Part shown: in pieces, positions 1-8,815 of the stretch
How the letters are laid out: every line of letters starts with the position of its first letter
Numbering within the stretch: the stretch's first letter is position 1
NCBI GenBank assembly: GCA_965200045.1
Contig: OZ241330.1
Location: forward strand, 1,984,001 to 2,048,000
DNA from: Bin25 sp026709415
GTDB lineage: Bacteria > Bacteroidota > Bacteroidia > Flavobacteriales > Flavobacteriaceae
DNA length: 64,000 bases
Reading direction: 5' to 3'
Notes under the pieces: generated by a model
Told to the model about the DNA's origin: nothing
Database searches by the model: none
Seen by the model: only the letters and a program-made list of their open reading frames with translations
Program-made: the position numbers and the translations under genes

Positions 1-202
1 ATATCGTTTGACAAAATGTGCGTTACCTAAAGGTTTAAAATCCAATAACTTAAGAAAATCCGAGGGGGGGGGAATCTATTCATTTTTTATCAATTCTTGA
101 TGTGTTATTCCTTTGCCCACAATATCACTCACTAAATAGCCTATCGGCTCTATGGTATACATACCGCAAAATTAACTTTTTTCAATGGATGGTATCGAAT
201 GG

Positions 203-391
203 TTACGAAAGGATATAATTCCCAAACTTTTCTCCAACCTCCGCCCATATCTGCTCAACGGGGTTGAGTTCCGGACAGTCGGTTGGTTGCTCGATGAAAG
301 CCATATTTTCGGGGATCTTAAAGTCTTTCGATTGATGGCCGATTGGCATCTTTAAATCAAAGTTCGGAAGTCCGTCGTTCAAACGGGAAAA
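203..391 (-). pseudogene. IS630-type transposase, C-terminal remnant
   Basis: Read on the minus strand, this stretch encodes the end of an IS630/Tc1-like DDE transposase. The visible motifs are KIPENMAFIEQ, then CPELNPVEQIWAEVG, which corresponds to the family's YSPELNPxExxW block carrying the last catalytic acidic residue. The frame stops at TAA (203-205). An in-frame TGA at 392-394 and loss of recognisable similarity above about 345 show that the catalytic core upstream is gone. It is therefore a scrap of an insertion sequence. It runs right up to, and overlaps, the longest possible start of the AAA+ ATPase on the other strand. I see no terminal repeats near it. Confidence 0.75.
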
Positions 392-447
392 TCAACATCC
401 ATTTTCATGAACTTTCATCAAAAGTTGAATCGATTAACTTTGGGTCT

Positions 448-1632
448 ATGAAAGCTAATGAAAAAGTCAATCTCATTGACCGAGGAGAGGCTGAGTATTT
501 CCATGGGAGAGAAGAAGAGATTGAATTGGTGAAAAACATGTTAGCTTTATCGAAACAGAAAGGAAAGGGAATTAGTCTATTGATTCAAGGACCTCCAGGT
601 GTTGGTAAAACAGCTTTATTGTGGGAATTGAGAAAAATCGGAAAAGATTTGAAATGGGATATTCGAAAGATGAATTTCGAAGCTTTATGGAATCGAGAGG
701 AGTTGTATCGGGTGTTGGTTCGTGATAAAAAGTATGAAAAAAATTTTAAAGAGTGGGGTTGGGATTTGAAGTTTTTGAAAAGAAATATTCGTCAGGATAA
801 AGTGGTTAAAGGTCATTCCAAAATCATTGAGGGTATTCAAAAACCAATCGTTTTAATGTTGGATGAAGCTCAAATGATACGTGTTGGTTTGGGCTCCAAT
901 CAGGTGAAAAAAGGGATCGCTATTGAAGTCTTAGATCAATTACATAACCTACATTTACCTCAGGGTTTGCTTTTTATCATGGCTGGTTTAGGACATACTA
1001 GAAAAATATTTAAAGATTTTGAAATTTCTCGATTTAATGATGATGGTGTGATAAATTTAAAACCATTACATAAAAAGGCTGAAAGAAACATATTGCAAGA
1101 CTATTTAGTGAAAGGAGCTAGTATTTCAAAAAAGGATCCTGATTTGAAACACTGGATCGATCGATTAAGTCAAGAAAGTCATCAATGGCCTCATCATATC
1201 ATTTGTTATGGTGAGGTAGCCACTCAAAAGTTAAAAGAAGGGAAAGGGGGTTTATCTGAAACAGTCTTGTCGGATGTTTTAAAAGAAGGACAACGCAAAA
1301 AAAAGAATTATTATAGCGGACGTTTTGCTGAATTAAAGGATGCTCAAATAGCTTCTATTTTTCAGGCGTTGTTTGAGAATGAGCTTCAAAAAAATATGAT
1401 TTCAGGTTCTCAAGTAGAATTAGATTTTGAGAGGAATCCCTATATCAAAGACGGTGAAAAGTTATTTCATGATATCGTCGCCAGAGGTGTGATTCAAATA
1501 CGTCCAGATGGCTTTTATCAAATTCCGATTCCTTCGATGCGAACATGGATGTTAAAAGAATATCAACGATACCTTCATATCATGAAGCAAAAACCGAGTC
1601 CTCAAATTCAAAAGTTGTTTCAATCGCTGTAG
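448..1632 (+). CDS. AAA+ ATPase (ORC1/Cdc6-like), copy 1
   Basis: This predicted nucleotide-driven ATPase has about 394 residues. It carries a Walker A motif GPPGVGKT at residues about 48-55 and a Walker B motif LMLDEAQ at about 136-142, followed by a lid region and a basic C-terminal part that looks winged-helix-like. A paralogue lies at 50241-51419. The two share the entry motif YFHGRE just before the P-loop and the exit motif PIPSMRxW near the C-terminus. I chose ATG 448 because it gives the same N-terminal length as the paralogue. The frame is open back to ATG 343, but that part reads through the IS630 remnant. The specific role is unknown; DNA-associated activity is an inference from the fold. 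No partner gene is adjacent. Confidence 0.7.
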   Translation: MKANEKVNLIDRGEAEYFHGREEEIELVKNMLALSKQKGKGISLLIQGPPGVGKTALLWELRKIGKDLKWDIRKMNFEALWNREELYRVLVRDKKYEKNFKEWGWDLKFLKRNIRQDKVVKGHSKIIEGIQKPIVLMLDEAQMIRVGLGSNQVKKGIAIEVLDQLHNLHLPQGLLFIMAGLGHTRKIFKDFEISRFNDDGVINLKPLHKKAERNILQDYLVKGASISKKDPDLKHWIDRLSQESHQWPHHIICYGEVATQKLKEGKGGLSETVLSDVLKEGQRKKKNYYSGRFAELKDAQIASIFQALFENELQKNMISGSQVELDFERNPYIKDGEKLFHDIVARGVIQIRPDGFYQIPIPSMRTWMLKEYQRYLHIMKQKPSPQIQKLFQSL

Positions 1633-1869
1633 CAAAGCCTTTTTCAAGGCAAAGATTCGACAAGTTATTCATAAATACCATGGCCTTGGCCACTTTAGTA
1701 TCTAATTCCCATTCAATATAGCCAATACCTTTATAAAACACAAATGAGTATCAAATACATTAGGGGACATTAAAGAACAAAACTTTCAAGAGAAATACTC
1801 ATAAAAGCAGCGTTCTATTCAAGCCTATGTAATATCGATTCATCAATGACTCCCCTTTTCAAGGAAATT

Positions 1870-3645
1870 CTAAAAATTAATTTCCTCTATTGACTGTTTG
1901 TTTTGATACCAATAGGTCCAAGTAAAAGGACTGTAATCAACATTACTTTCCGTAATAATCTCAGTAAAAATATTGGGATCGATGGATAGATTCGTCCCAT
2001 CATCCTCAGAACCATAATCAATAAATAAATCACCTAAAGGACTCGGATCACACCCATCTGAAAATTGAACCTTCAAAGACTGGAATTTCAAGTTTTCATT
2101 TTTGAGATTTTCTGCAGTTTCAGAATCCTCTATAGAAACGAGAAAATCATCAGAAAGCACATTCAAATAATGGATGTTTTCAATCGTACCATTTAAATCA
2201 TTTTCGAATATCGTAAAATAAACTTCGGATTCTCTTGATGGACACTCACCACGACCCAAATCATATCCGAAAATAGTAATATTCGATAAGGTGATTTTTC
2301 TATCGCTTATTGGAAGATTTTTATCGGAATGCCCAACGACCCAAAGTCCTGATTCGACTTCTTGCCCCATTTCAATAATGGAGTTTTTAAAGGACCCAAT
2401 AAAGCCATCCATGTAAACCGAGCCTTCATACATTTGAGCCGCAGAAATAACGACCTCTGAAATATCCACCGTACCGCCTATGACAGCTATAGCACCGGTT
2501 GCACTTCCAAATATTTCAATATGATTCACGGTTGTCTGAGATCCAACACCGCCTAAATAAAGACTTGATATCGGAATGTCGAAAGAATCGCCTTGTTGAA
2601 TGATTGTCCCTGCGTGCCGAATGGAAACATAACTCAATACCCCTGAATCATCCATCGGATGATCTCCTCCAAATCGAATGTCGTTGCCTTCCGGTCCGGT
2701 GGCTGCACCATATGATTCTCTAGGGGCTAAAGGATTGATCCCTTGACCCCAAGTAGCATTTCCTAAAATATAGAGGCCACCCCAGGGATTTTCAAAATGA
2801 TCAAGTTTCGGTGGTTGAGATCCAGCAGGATACGTACCGTCTGCTTGGATGGGATCATCCTCATGAGTGAAAATAATCGGTTGATCCGCTGTTCCTTCGG
2901 CAAATATGCTAGCGTTAGGGTGGACCAATAACATGCCAATGCTCCCTTGGCCATATTTCTTTCCTTTAATGATGGTCCCTGGTTCTATTTCTAGAACAGC
3001 ACCACTCTGAAATTCAACCAATCCATCTAAAAAATAAATATTTCCAGCTTTGAGTTTTATGACACCATATTGAGACCCTTTTAATACCAATTGATCTTCT
3101 GGTTTTTGTATGGAAGCAATCACCTTATTGACTTCTTCGACAAATTCATAAGTGTCAATGTCGTTTCTTTCAAGTGTCTTAAACAACAGCTCCATTCGAG
3201 AAATCGCCTTTTCTAATTCATCAAGAACATCCGTTTGGGTATAATTGGCTTGTGTTAAAATAAACTGTTTTGCACTATTTAAAGCGGCCCTATATTCATT
3301 CCAAATCGATATCGCTTCTTCCTCCGAAATCGCAGATTCAAGATCTTTATTTAATTCTTCAATATCGCTCTCTAGGGAAGCAATTCGTTGTTCGGCATCT
3401 TCTTTTGCATTTGCGGCGTCTTTTTTAGTTTTTGCTAAATGATCTTCCGTTTCTGACCTTTCTTTTTCAGCCTTTTCTTTGGCTTCTTTTTCAGAATCCA
3501 CTTGACTTTGCAACGCTTCGATTTGTTCCCGAAGTTCTTTTATTTCTGCATCCTTATCTTCGCAGTTGGTATAAATCACCTGGACAATAAGTAAGAAAAT
3601 CAGCTTATAAATCAATTTGACATGAACGAATCGTTTTGCTTTCAT
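1870..3645 (-). CDS. Lipoprotein with coiled coil and beta-helix-like domain
   Basis: The 591-residue product starts with a basic, then hydrophobic segment ending in YTNC at about residue 28, which fits a lipoprotein signal. Residues about 30-110 are highly charged heptads (many K, E, A and Q) and should form a long coiled coil. From about 190 onward the sequence is glycine-rich and beta-rich, with the pattern GTIIKGK, IFAEGTADQPIIFTHEDD and GGLYILGNA. This pattern is typical of Bacteroidota surface proteins predicted to fold as a parallel beta-helix. I infer an outer-membrane-anchored protein projecting its C-terminal domain from a stalk. No catalytic motif is visible and the ligand is unknown. 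It is transcribed divergently from the SUI1 gene; the starts are about 60 nt apart. Confidence 0.6.
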   Translation of the reverse strand: MKAKRFVHVKLIYKLIFLLIVQVIYTNCEDKDAEIKELREQIEALQSQVDSEKEAKEKAEKERSETEDHLAKTKKDAANAKEDAEQRIASLESDIEELNKDLESAISEEEAISIWNEYRAALNSAKQFILTQANYTQTDVLDELEKAISRMELLFKTLERNDIDTYEFVEEVNKVIASIQKPEDQLVLKGSQYGVIKLKAGNIYFLDGLVEFQSGAVLEIEPGTIIKGKKYGQGSIGMLLVHPNASIFAEGTADQPIIFTHEDDPIQADGTYPAGSQPPKLDHFENPWGGLYILGNATWGQGINPLAPRESYGAATGPEGNDIRFGGDHPMDDSGVLSYVSIRHAGTIIQQGDSFDIPISSLYLGGVGSQTTVNHIEIFGSATGAIAVIGGTVDISEVVISAAQMYEGSVYMDGFIGSFKNSIIEMGQEVESGLWVVGHSDKNLPISDRKITLSNITIFGYDLGRGECPSRESEVYFTIFENDLNGTIENIHYLNVLSDDFLVSIEDSETAENLKNENLKFQSLKVQFSDGCDPSPLGDLFIDYGSEDDGTNLSIDPNIFTEIITESNVDYSPFTWTYWYQNKQSIEEINF

Positions 3646-3704
3646 CTATCTTGAGGGTTTTATCACTAAACCATCAAAGACTTTGCCAAACCACCTCATT
3701 TTCC

Positions 3705-4049
3705 ATGAGTTTAAAAAAGTTTAACCGTTTTGAAGATCTAAAAGGATTGATTCCACCTAATGAGAAAACATCATCAGAAAAGCAAATATTGAATCTCTCC
3801 CCTATTGAAAAACAAAATCTGACCGCTCATTTTAGTAAAAAACACCGAGCGGGAAAAATCGTGACCGTATTAAAAGATTTTGAATGCAGTGATCTTCAGA
3901 TTGAAGAATTAGCTCGGTTGATTAAAAAAACCATTGGTGTTGGTGGGTCGATTAAAAACAGAGAAATCATCATTCAAGGAAACTACCGATCAAAAATCAT
4001 TGACATCCTTTCCAAACAAGGACACACCGTTAAAAAAGTAGGCGGTTGA
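3705..4049 (+). CDS. SUI1/eIF1-like translation factor (YciH family)
   Basis: The product of about 114 residues has the SUI1 fold signature in its C-terminal half: KIVTVLKDFE, then LARLIKKTIGVGGSIKNREIIIQGN and a short helix ending HTVKKVGG. In eIF1 and bacterial YciH this fold binds the small ribosomal subunit and can influence initiation fidelity. The bacterial role is less well defined. The frame is open upstream to 3636, overlapping the divergent lipoprotein gene, but the ATG at 3705 gives the usual family length, so I use it. The gene converges on ung, with stop codons adjacent. Confidence 0.85.
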   Translation: MSLKKFNRFEDLKGLIPPNEKTSSEKQILNLSPIEKQNLTAHFSKKHRAGKIVTVLKDFECSDLQIEELARLIKKTIGVGGSIKNREIIIQGNYRSKIIDILSKQGHTVKKVGG

Positions 4050-4050
4050 A

Positions 4051-4716
4051 TCACCATTCAATAGGCATGAGTCCTTTGGATTGAAGATAGGCATTCGTTT
4101 GACTAAAGTGTTTGTTCCCAAACCAATACCCTTTATTGGCACTCAATGGTGATGGATGGCCACTCCGAAGAATGAAATGTTTGGATTCATCAATTAATGA
4201 ATGCTTTGCCTTGGCAAAAGCTCCCCAAAGTAGAAAAACGATGTGCTGTTTTTTATCCGAGATTGTTTTGATAACATGATCCGTAAACCATTCCCAACCT
4301 TGATTTTGATGGCTTTGAGGTTGGCCTTTTCTGACCGTTAAGGTCGTGTTTAACAACAAAATCCCTTGTTGAGCCCATCGGGTTAAATCACCAGATTTTG
4401 GATACCCAATCCCTACATCCGATTCCAATTCTTTGAAGATGTTCACAAGTGAAGGCGGATGGATTATTTCATCGGGGACTGAAAAGCATAATCCATGAGC
4501 TTGTTTCGGATTAGGATAAGGATCTTGTCCTAATAGAACGACTTTCAATTCATGATAAGGTGTCGTATCAAAAGCTCTAAAAATATCTTTTCCTTTTGGA
4601 TAGCAATCCTGATTTTGGTATTCTAGTTTAACAAATTCGACCAAACTTGAAAAGACAGGGTTTTCAAACAATGGTTTTAAAATATCATACCATCCACCAC
4701 CAATACGCACTTTCAC
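4051..4716 (-). CDS. ung: Uracil-DNA glycosylase, family 1
   Basis: This base-excision repair enzyme removes uracil from DNA by hydrolysing the N-glycosidic bond. The 221-residue product has the water-activating motif GQDPYP at residues 63-68 with the catalytic aspartate at 65. It has the uracil-binding stretch AHGLCFSV and the second catalytic motif HPSPLS at 187-192, followed by the minor-groove loop region. The usual histidine after GQDPY is a proline here, a variation also known in other bacterial Ung proteins. Its length matches the family. It is transcribed away from mutS2, so the short gap between them probably holds both promoters. Confidence 0.95.
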   Translation of the reverse strand: MKVRIGGGWYDILKPLFENPVFSSLVEFVKLEYQNQDCYPKGKDIFRAFDTTPYHELKVVLLGQDPYPNPKQAHGLCFSVPDEIIHPPSLVNIFKELESDVGIGYPKSGDLTRWAQQGILLLNTTLTVRKGQPQSHQNQGWEWFTDHVIKTISDKKQHIVFLLWGAFAKAKHSLIDESKHFILRSGHPSPLSANKGYWFGNKHFSQTNAYLQSKGLMPIEW

Positions 4717-4722
4717 AAATCG

Positions 4723-4730
4723 TAACTTTG
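4723..4730 (+). promoter_or_regulatory. Candidate Bacteroidota -7 element before mutS2
   Basis: TAACTTTG matches the TAnnTTTG -7 consensus and lies about 22 nt before the mutS2 GTG start. I see no matching TTTG -33 box at the right distance, so this is tentative. Confidence 0.35.
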
Positions 4731-4752
4731 TGGACCAAAATACTAAGAAAAA

Positions 4753-6924
4753 GTGATTGCTATTTCTGATAAAACATTGGAGGATTTCGAGTTTCCAGAA
4801 GTTCTAAAGCAAGTTTCTCAATACGCCCTAACCTCATTGGGTCAAGAAACTGTATCGGCGATTCGTCCCATTGAATCATTAGAATTTCGAACCAAGCGAC
4901 TACGCATGGTTTCTGAATATTTATTGGGAGTCCAAAATAATAGTGATATCCCCTCTCATCATTTTAAAAATCTGAATGAGATCATCACATTGCTGAGAAT
5001 AGAAAATTCAATTTTATCGCCTCAACAGCTCAATGCTATTGTCTACAACCATACGGCTTTCAATAATGTGACGAAACATTTTAAAAAATTTAAAATTCTT
5101 TTTCCACAGTTGCATGAATTAGGGTCCCATTTGAAAATCAATGACCATATCCCTCGGATGGTTAATGAAAAAATTGATCAACACCATCGAATTAGAGATC
5201 AGGCTTCTCAACCACTTTTTCAAATCAGACGAGAATTAAACCGGTTGAAAATCCAAATGACGAAATCTTTTCAATCATCTTTAAATCACTATGCAGCCAA
5301 AGGATATCTCAATGAAATCAAAGAATCAATGCACGGTGATCGAAGAGTTTTAGCCGTGAAAGCTCCCTATCGAAAACGAATCCATGGAACGACTTTAGGA
5401 AGTTCTAAAAACAGTACCATTATCTATGTTGAACCAATAGAAAATGCGAATCTACATTTGGAGTTTCAGAACTTGAAATTTGAGGAAAAAGAAGAAGAAA
5501 CCCAAATACTTCTCCAATTGACTCATCAGATTCGAGAATACACCCCTCATTTTAGACAGCAACAGAATTATTTGTTAGAGGTGGATGTGATTTCAGCTTG
5601 TGGCAAGTATGCTCAAGAGATTTCTGCCACACTACCACAGCTTTCAGACTTACCCGAATTTGATTTTAAAAAAGCAAAGCACCCTTTGTTGTTGATTTCA
5701 AATCGAAAATCACATCTCCCGACGTTTCCCCAAGATATTTCTCTTCATGACCATCAACGGATCATAGTTATTTCTGGCCCGAATGCCGGCGGGAAAAGCA
5801 TCACTTTGAAAACAGTGGGGCTTTTGCAAATCATGATTCAAAGTGGCCTTTTAATTCCAGTCGATACCCATAGTTTATGTGGGTTTTTCCCTCAAATTTT
5901 ATCGGATATCGGTGATAACCAATCCATTGAAAATCAATTGAGCACTTACTCTTACCGCATGAAAAACATGCGTAGTTTACTTAAAAAAGCCGATGAAAAG
6001 ACGCTGTTTTTAATTGATGAATTTGGAACGGGTTCCGATCCTGATTTAGGCGGAGCCTTAGCCGAAGCCACTTTGGAACAAGTCTATCATCGAAACTCGA
6101 GGGGAATCATCACAACCCATTATTCTAATTTAAAATTAATGGCCCATCGACTAGAATATATGGTCAATGCCAACATGCCGTTTGACACAAAAACACTCGA
6201 ACCACTCTACCAATTAGCAATAGGAGATGCCGGTAGTTCCTTCACATTTGAAGTCGCTGAAAAAATAGGGATCCCATACAACATTATCAACAAGGCGAAA
6301 AAGAAAATTTCAAAAGAAAAGCTTTCTTATAGTACTACGATTTCAAAACTCCAAAAAGAAAAGGCTGAAGTCAATGAAACCAAACGAGCTCTTGAAAAAA
6401 AACAAAATCAAGCCACTTTGGAATCTAAAAAATCGATCGAGTTAAATCAAAAATTGAATAAAAAGTTGAATGCCTTTGAGACTTTATTCCAAGAAAATCA
6501 AAAATTTGTATCACTAGGTAAAAAATTTAGTGCCCTAGCACAACGTTATCACAATCCAAAGCACAAAAAATCGGTTTTCAATGATTTATTCAACCTTTTG
6601 CAAATAGAATCAGTAAAAAATACAGGAGAATCGTATCATAAAAAGAAGCTTCAAGACAAAAAACTCATTGAAAATTTATTGAAAAATGATTTAAATCAAT
6701 ACGTGCAAAAAAAGCGACAACACGATAAAAAGAAAACAGAACAAAAATCGCTGAAACCACTAACTATTGGGGATAAAGTAAGAATATCGGATAGTGAATC
6801 GGTTGGAACCATTGAAAAAATTGTCAAGAATAAAGGCTTTGTCAATTTTGGAAACTTCATGACAGAGGTGAAAATGGAAACCCTTGAATTAGTTCATGAA
6901 AACGGAACATCAATCAATGAATAA
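4753..6924 (+). CDS. mutS2: MutS2 family ATPase lacking the Smr domain
   Basis: MutS2 proteins are MutS-like ATPases involved in recombination control and, in some bacteria, rescue of collided ribosomes. This 723-residue protein has the MutS core and clamp region, a Walker A motif GPNAGGKS at 342-349 and a Walker B motif FLIDEFGTGSDP at about 419-430. A long coiled coil runs from about 500 to 660. A small beta domain (GDKVRISDSESVGTIEKI) lies at the end. The family normally continues into a C-terminal Smr nuclease domain of roughly 80-90 residues with DxRG and HGxGxG motifs. None is present, and the downstream DCC gene starts over the stop codon. The start is GTG. The missing Smr domain suggests altered or lost endonuclease function. 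Confidence 0.9.
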   Translation: MIAISDKTLEDFEFPEVLKQVSQYALTSLGQETVSAIRPIESLEFRTKRLRMVSEYLLGVQNNSDIPSHHFKNLNEIITLLRIENSILSPQQLNAIVYNHTAFNNVTKHFKKFKILFPQLHELGSHLKINDHIPRMVNEKIDQHHRIRDQASQPLFQIRRELNRLKIQMTKSFQSSLNHYAAKGYLNEIKESMHGDRRVLAVKAPYRKRIHGTTLGSSKNSTIIYVEPIENANLHLEFQNLKFEEKEEETQILLQLTHQIREYTPHFRQQQNYLLEVDVISACGKYAQEISATLPQLSDLPEFDFKKAKHPLLLISNRKSHLPTFPQDISLHDHQRIIVISGPNAGGKSITLKTVGLLQIMIQSGLLIPVDTHSLCGFFPQILSDIGDNQSIENQLSTYSYRMKNMRSLLKKADEKTLFLIDEFGTGSDPDLGGALAEATLEQVYHRNSRGIITTHYSNLKLMAHRLEYMVNANMPFDTKTLEPLYQLAIGDAGSSFTFEVAEKIGIPYNIINKAKKKISKEKLSYSTTISKLQKEKAEVNETKRALEKKQNQATLESKKSIELNQKLNKKLNAFETLFQENQKFVSLGKKFSALAQRYHNPKHKKSVFNDLFNLLQIESVKNTGESYHKKKLQDKKLIENLLKNDLNQYVQKKRQHDKKKTEQKSLKPLTIGDKVRISDSESVGTIEKIVKNKGFVNFGNFMTEVKMETLELVHENGTSINE

Positions 6925-7285
6925 ACTAGTTGTATTCTATGATGGTGATTGCAAAATATGCAACTGGTGGACAAGTTTTGTGATTCAAAGAGATCCTAAT
7001 AAAATTTTTGAATTTCAACCAATGACGAGTCAAAAAGCGAATCAATTTTTCGTCTTAAATCAATCGCTTAAAAAAGATGCCATTGTGGTTTTAGATCAAC
7101 AAAACAATTATTGGATAGCTTCCCAAGCTGTTTTTAAAATAGTTGGTCATTTAAAGGGACTGCCTAGAATACTCACACTTTTTAAATTTCTACCAACCAG
7201 ATTTAATGATTGGATATACTATTTAGTAGCTAAAAATCGCTATCGATTTTTCAAAAAATCAGATGCGTGTGAAATAAGTGCATAG
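6917..7285 (+). CDS. DCC family thiol-disulfide oxidoreductase (DUF393)
   Basis: The product of about 122 residues begins with the family hallmark VVFYDGDCKICNWW, which gives the group its name (DxxCxxC) and is followed by a thioredoxin-like pattern of hydrophobic strands. DUF393 proteins are predicted redox proteins of unknown substrate. I start at ATG 6917, which overlaps the mutS2 stop by 8 nt and begins directly at the domain. An alternative ATG at 6896 would add seven residues. The overlap suggests translational coupling to mutS2. Confidence 0.8.
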   Translation: MNKLVVFYDGDCKICNWWTSFVIQRDPNKIFEFQPMTSQKANQFFVLNQSLKKDAIVVLDQQNNYWIASQAVFKIVGHLKGLPRILTLFKFLPTRFNDWIYYLVAKNRYRFFKKSDACEISA

Positions 7286-7344
7286 CGATCTAGAAAGTGC
7301 TTCAATCTAAGGATAAAGTGGAACGGATCGTGACATGATTTCCT

Positions 7345-7380
7345 AAAAAAGGACGACCCTAAATTAGAGTATAGCGTCCT
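7345..7380 (-). terminator. Candidate terminator after the first symporter gene
   Basis: Read on the minus strand, AGGACG pairs with CGTCCT and is followed by a run of six T. It lies just beyond the stop of the symporter gene at 7402. The loop is long, so confidence is moderate. Confidence 0.35.
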
Positions 7381-7401
7381 ATCTGAAAATAGGATAAACC
7401 A

Positions 7402-8670
7402 TTATGTGATGGTTTTTGATTCTTTATGCTTCAAGGAGTTGTTGACCACAACAGCCGTCATGGCATCGCCAGTGATATTTTTGGCGGTTCGACACATATT
7501 GAGTGGACGTTCCAACGCAAGAACCAAGGCCAATCCTGCTTCAGGAATGCCCGCTTGGGATAAGACGATCACCAAAGTGATGAAACCGGCTCCGGGCACG
7601 GGTGCTGTGCCAATAGATGCCAAAGTAGCCGTTAAAATAATGCCGATTTGTGCTGATAAACTCAAATCAATACCAAACACTTGGGCAATAAAAATGGCGG
7701 TCACCCCTTGATACAAACAAGTGCCATCCATATTCACGGTAGCGCCAATGGGCAGTACAAAACTTCGAACGTGCTCGGGGACTTTCAACTTTGTTTTGGT
7801 TCGCTCTAATGTAACTGGAAGCGTGGCGGCACTGGAACTTGCTGAAAAGGCTACTAATTGAGCAGGAGCGATGCCTTTCAGAAAAAAGCCAGGACTTCTC
7901 CCACCAAAAAGACGCACCCATAGGGTATCCGTACCAATCAAGATGATTAACCCTAGTACTGTTGTCAATCCATACAGTCCTAATGCACCAAATAATTCCA
8001 AAGTAGGAGCTTCAATGACGATGGCCGCCATTAATGCAAAAACACCATAAGGGGCAACGAGCATCACAAATTCAATCATCTTCATACCCACATCGTTAAA
8101 TGACGAAAAAAACTCTCGTAATGGTCGCGATTTTTCTTTTGGTATTAGAAATAAAGCGGCGCCAAATAAAATGGCAAAAAAGATCACCTGCAACATTCTC
8201 CGATTATCGGTCGTGGCTGAAAAGATATTTTCCGGAAAGATATCGACGACAAACTGTAAGGGACCACGCTCTTGATGCCGGGCCATCATTTCTTCATCTG
8301 GTGCGGCGTCAACGGCATACAACTCCATTAAATTTTCATGCGTTTCAGGATTAAGGCTATTACCTGGTTGGATGATATTCACCAAAAGAACCCCAACCAA
8401 AACAGCAAAAAAAGTTGTAGCCATGAATATCCCTATGGTTTTAAATCCTAACACTTTTAGCTCACTTAAATCAGGGAGATTCGAGATTCCATGAATCAAT
8501 GAAGCCAAAATGATGGGAATCGCCATCAACTTTAATAAATTGATGAAAATGGTCCCCAATGGTTTGATGTAATCAACGACCAACTGTGGCCCCCAGCTAA
8601 TCAATGTCATGAAAATACCAAACAATATCCCCAATCCCAATCCAATTAATATTTTCCAGTGTAATCTCAT
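7402..8670 (-). CDS. Dicarboxylate/amino acid:cation symporter (DAACS), copy A
   Basis: This inner-membrane secondary transporter belongs to the GltP/DctA (SLC1-type) family, which imports acidic amino acids or C4-dicarboxylates with Na+ or H+. The product of about 422 residues has many hydrophobic segments, the hairpin motif AFSASSSAATLPVT and the substrate/cation-binding motif NMDGT in TM7. I use the start at 8670 (MRLHWKILIG), which gives the usual length; the frame stays open to 8751. It lies directly downstream of a related gene, copy B. The two differ clearly in sequence, so this is an old duplication or two independent acquisitions. The substrate cannot be told from the sequence. Confidence 0.9.
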   Translation of the reverse strand: MRLHWKILIGLGLGILFGIFMTLISWGPQLVVDYIKPLGTIFINLLKLMAIPIILASLIHGISNLPDLSELKVLGFKTIGIFMATTFFAVLVGVLLVNIIQPGNSLNPETHENLMELYAVDAAPDEEMMARHQERGPLQFVVDIFPENIFSATTDNRRMLQVIFFAILFGAALFLIPKEKSRPLREFFSSFNDVGMKMIEFVMLVAPYGVFALMAAIVIEAPTLELFGALGLYGLTTVLGLIILIGTDTLWVRLFGGRSPGFFLKGIAPAQLVAFSASSSAATLPVTLERTKTKLKVPEHVRSFVLPIGATVNMDGTCLYQGVTAIFIAQVFGIDLSLSAQIGIILTATLASIGTAPVPGAGFITLVIVLSQAGIPEAGLALVLALERPLNMCRTAKNITGDAMTAVVVNNSLKHKESKTIT

Positions 8671-8815
8671 GAGATATAAATTGAAGTATCGATAGCTTGG
8701 AGTTAAAGTAATCCCATATGAAACACTAAAAAACACGAGGTGAAAAAGCACTCCAACTTTAGAGTCTTATCTCGAATCAATTGTCTTAAAGTGTCACTCA
8801 AATCCTTAAACGATA

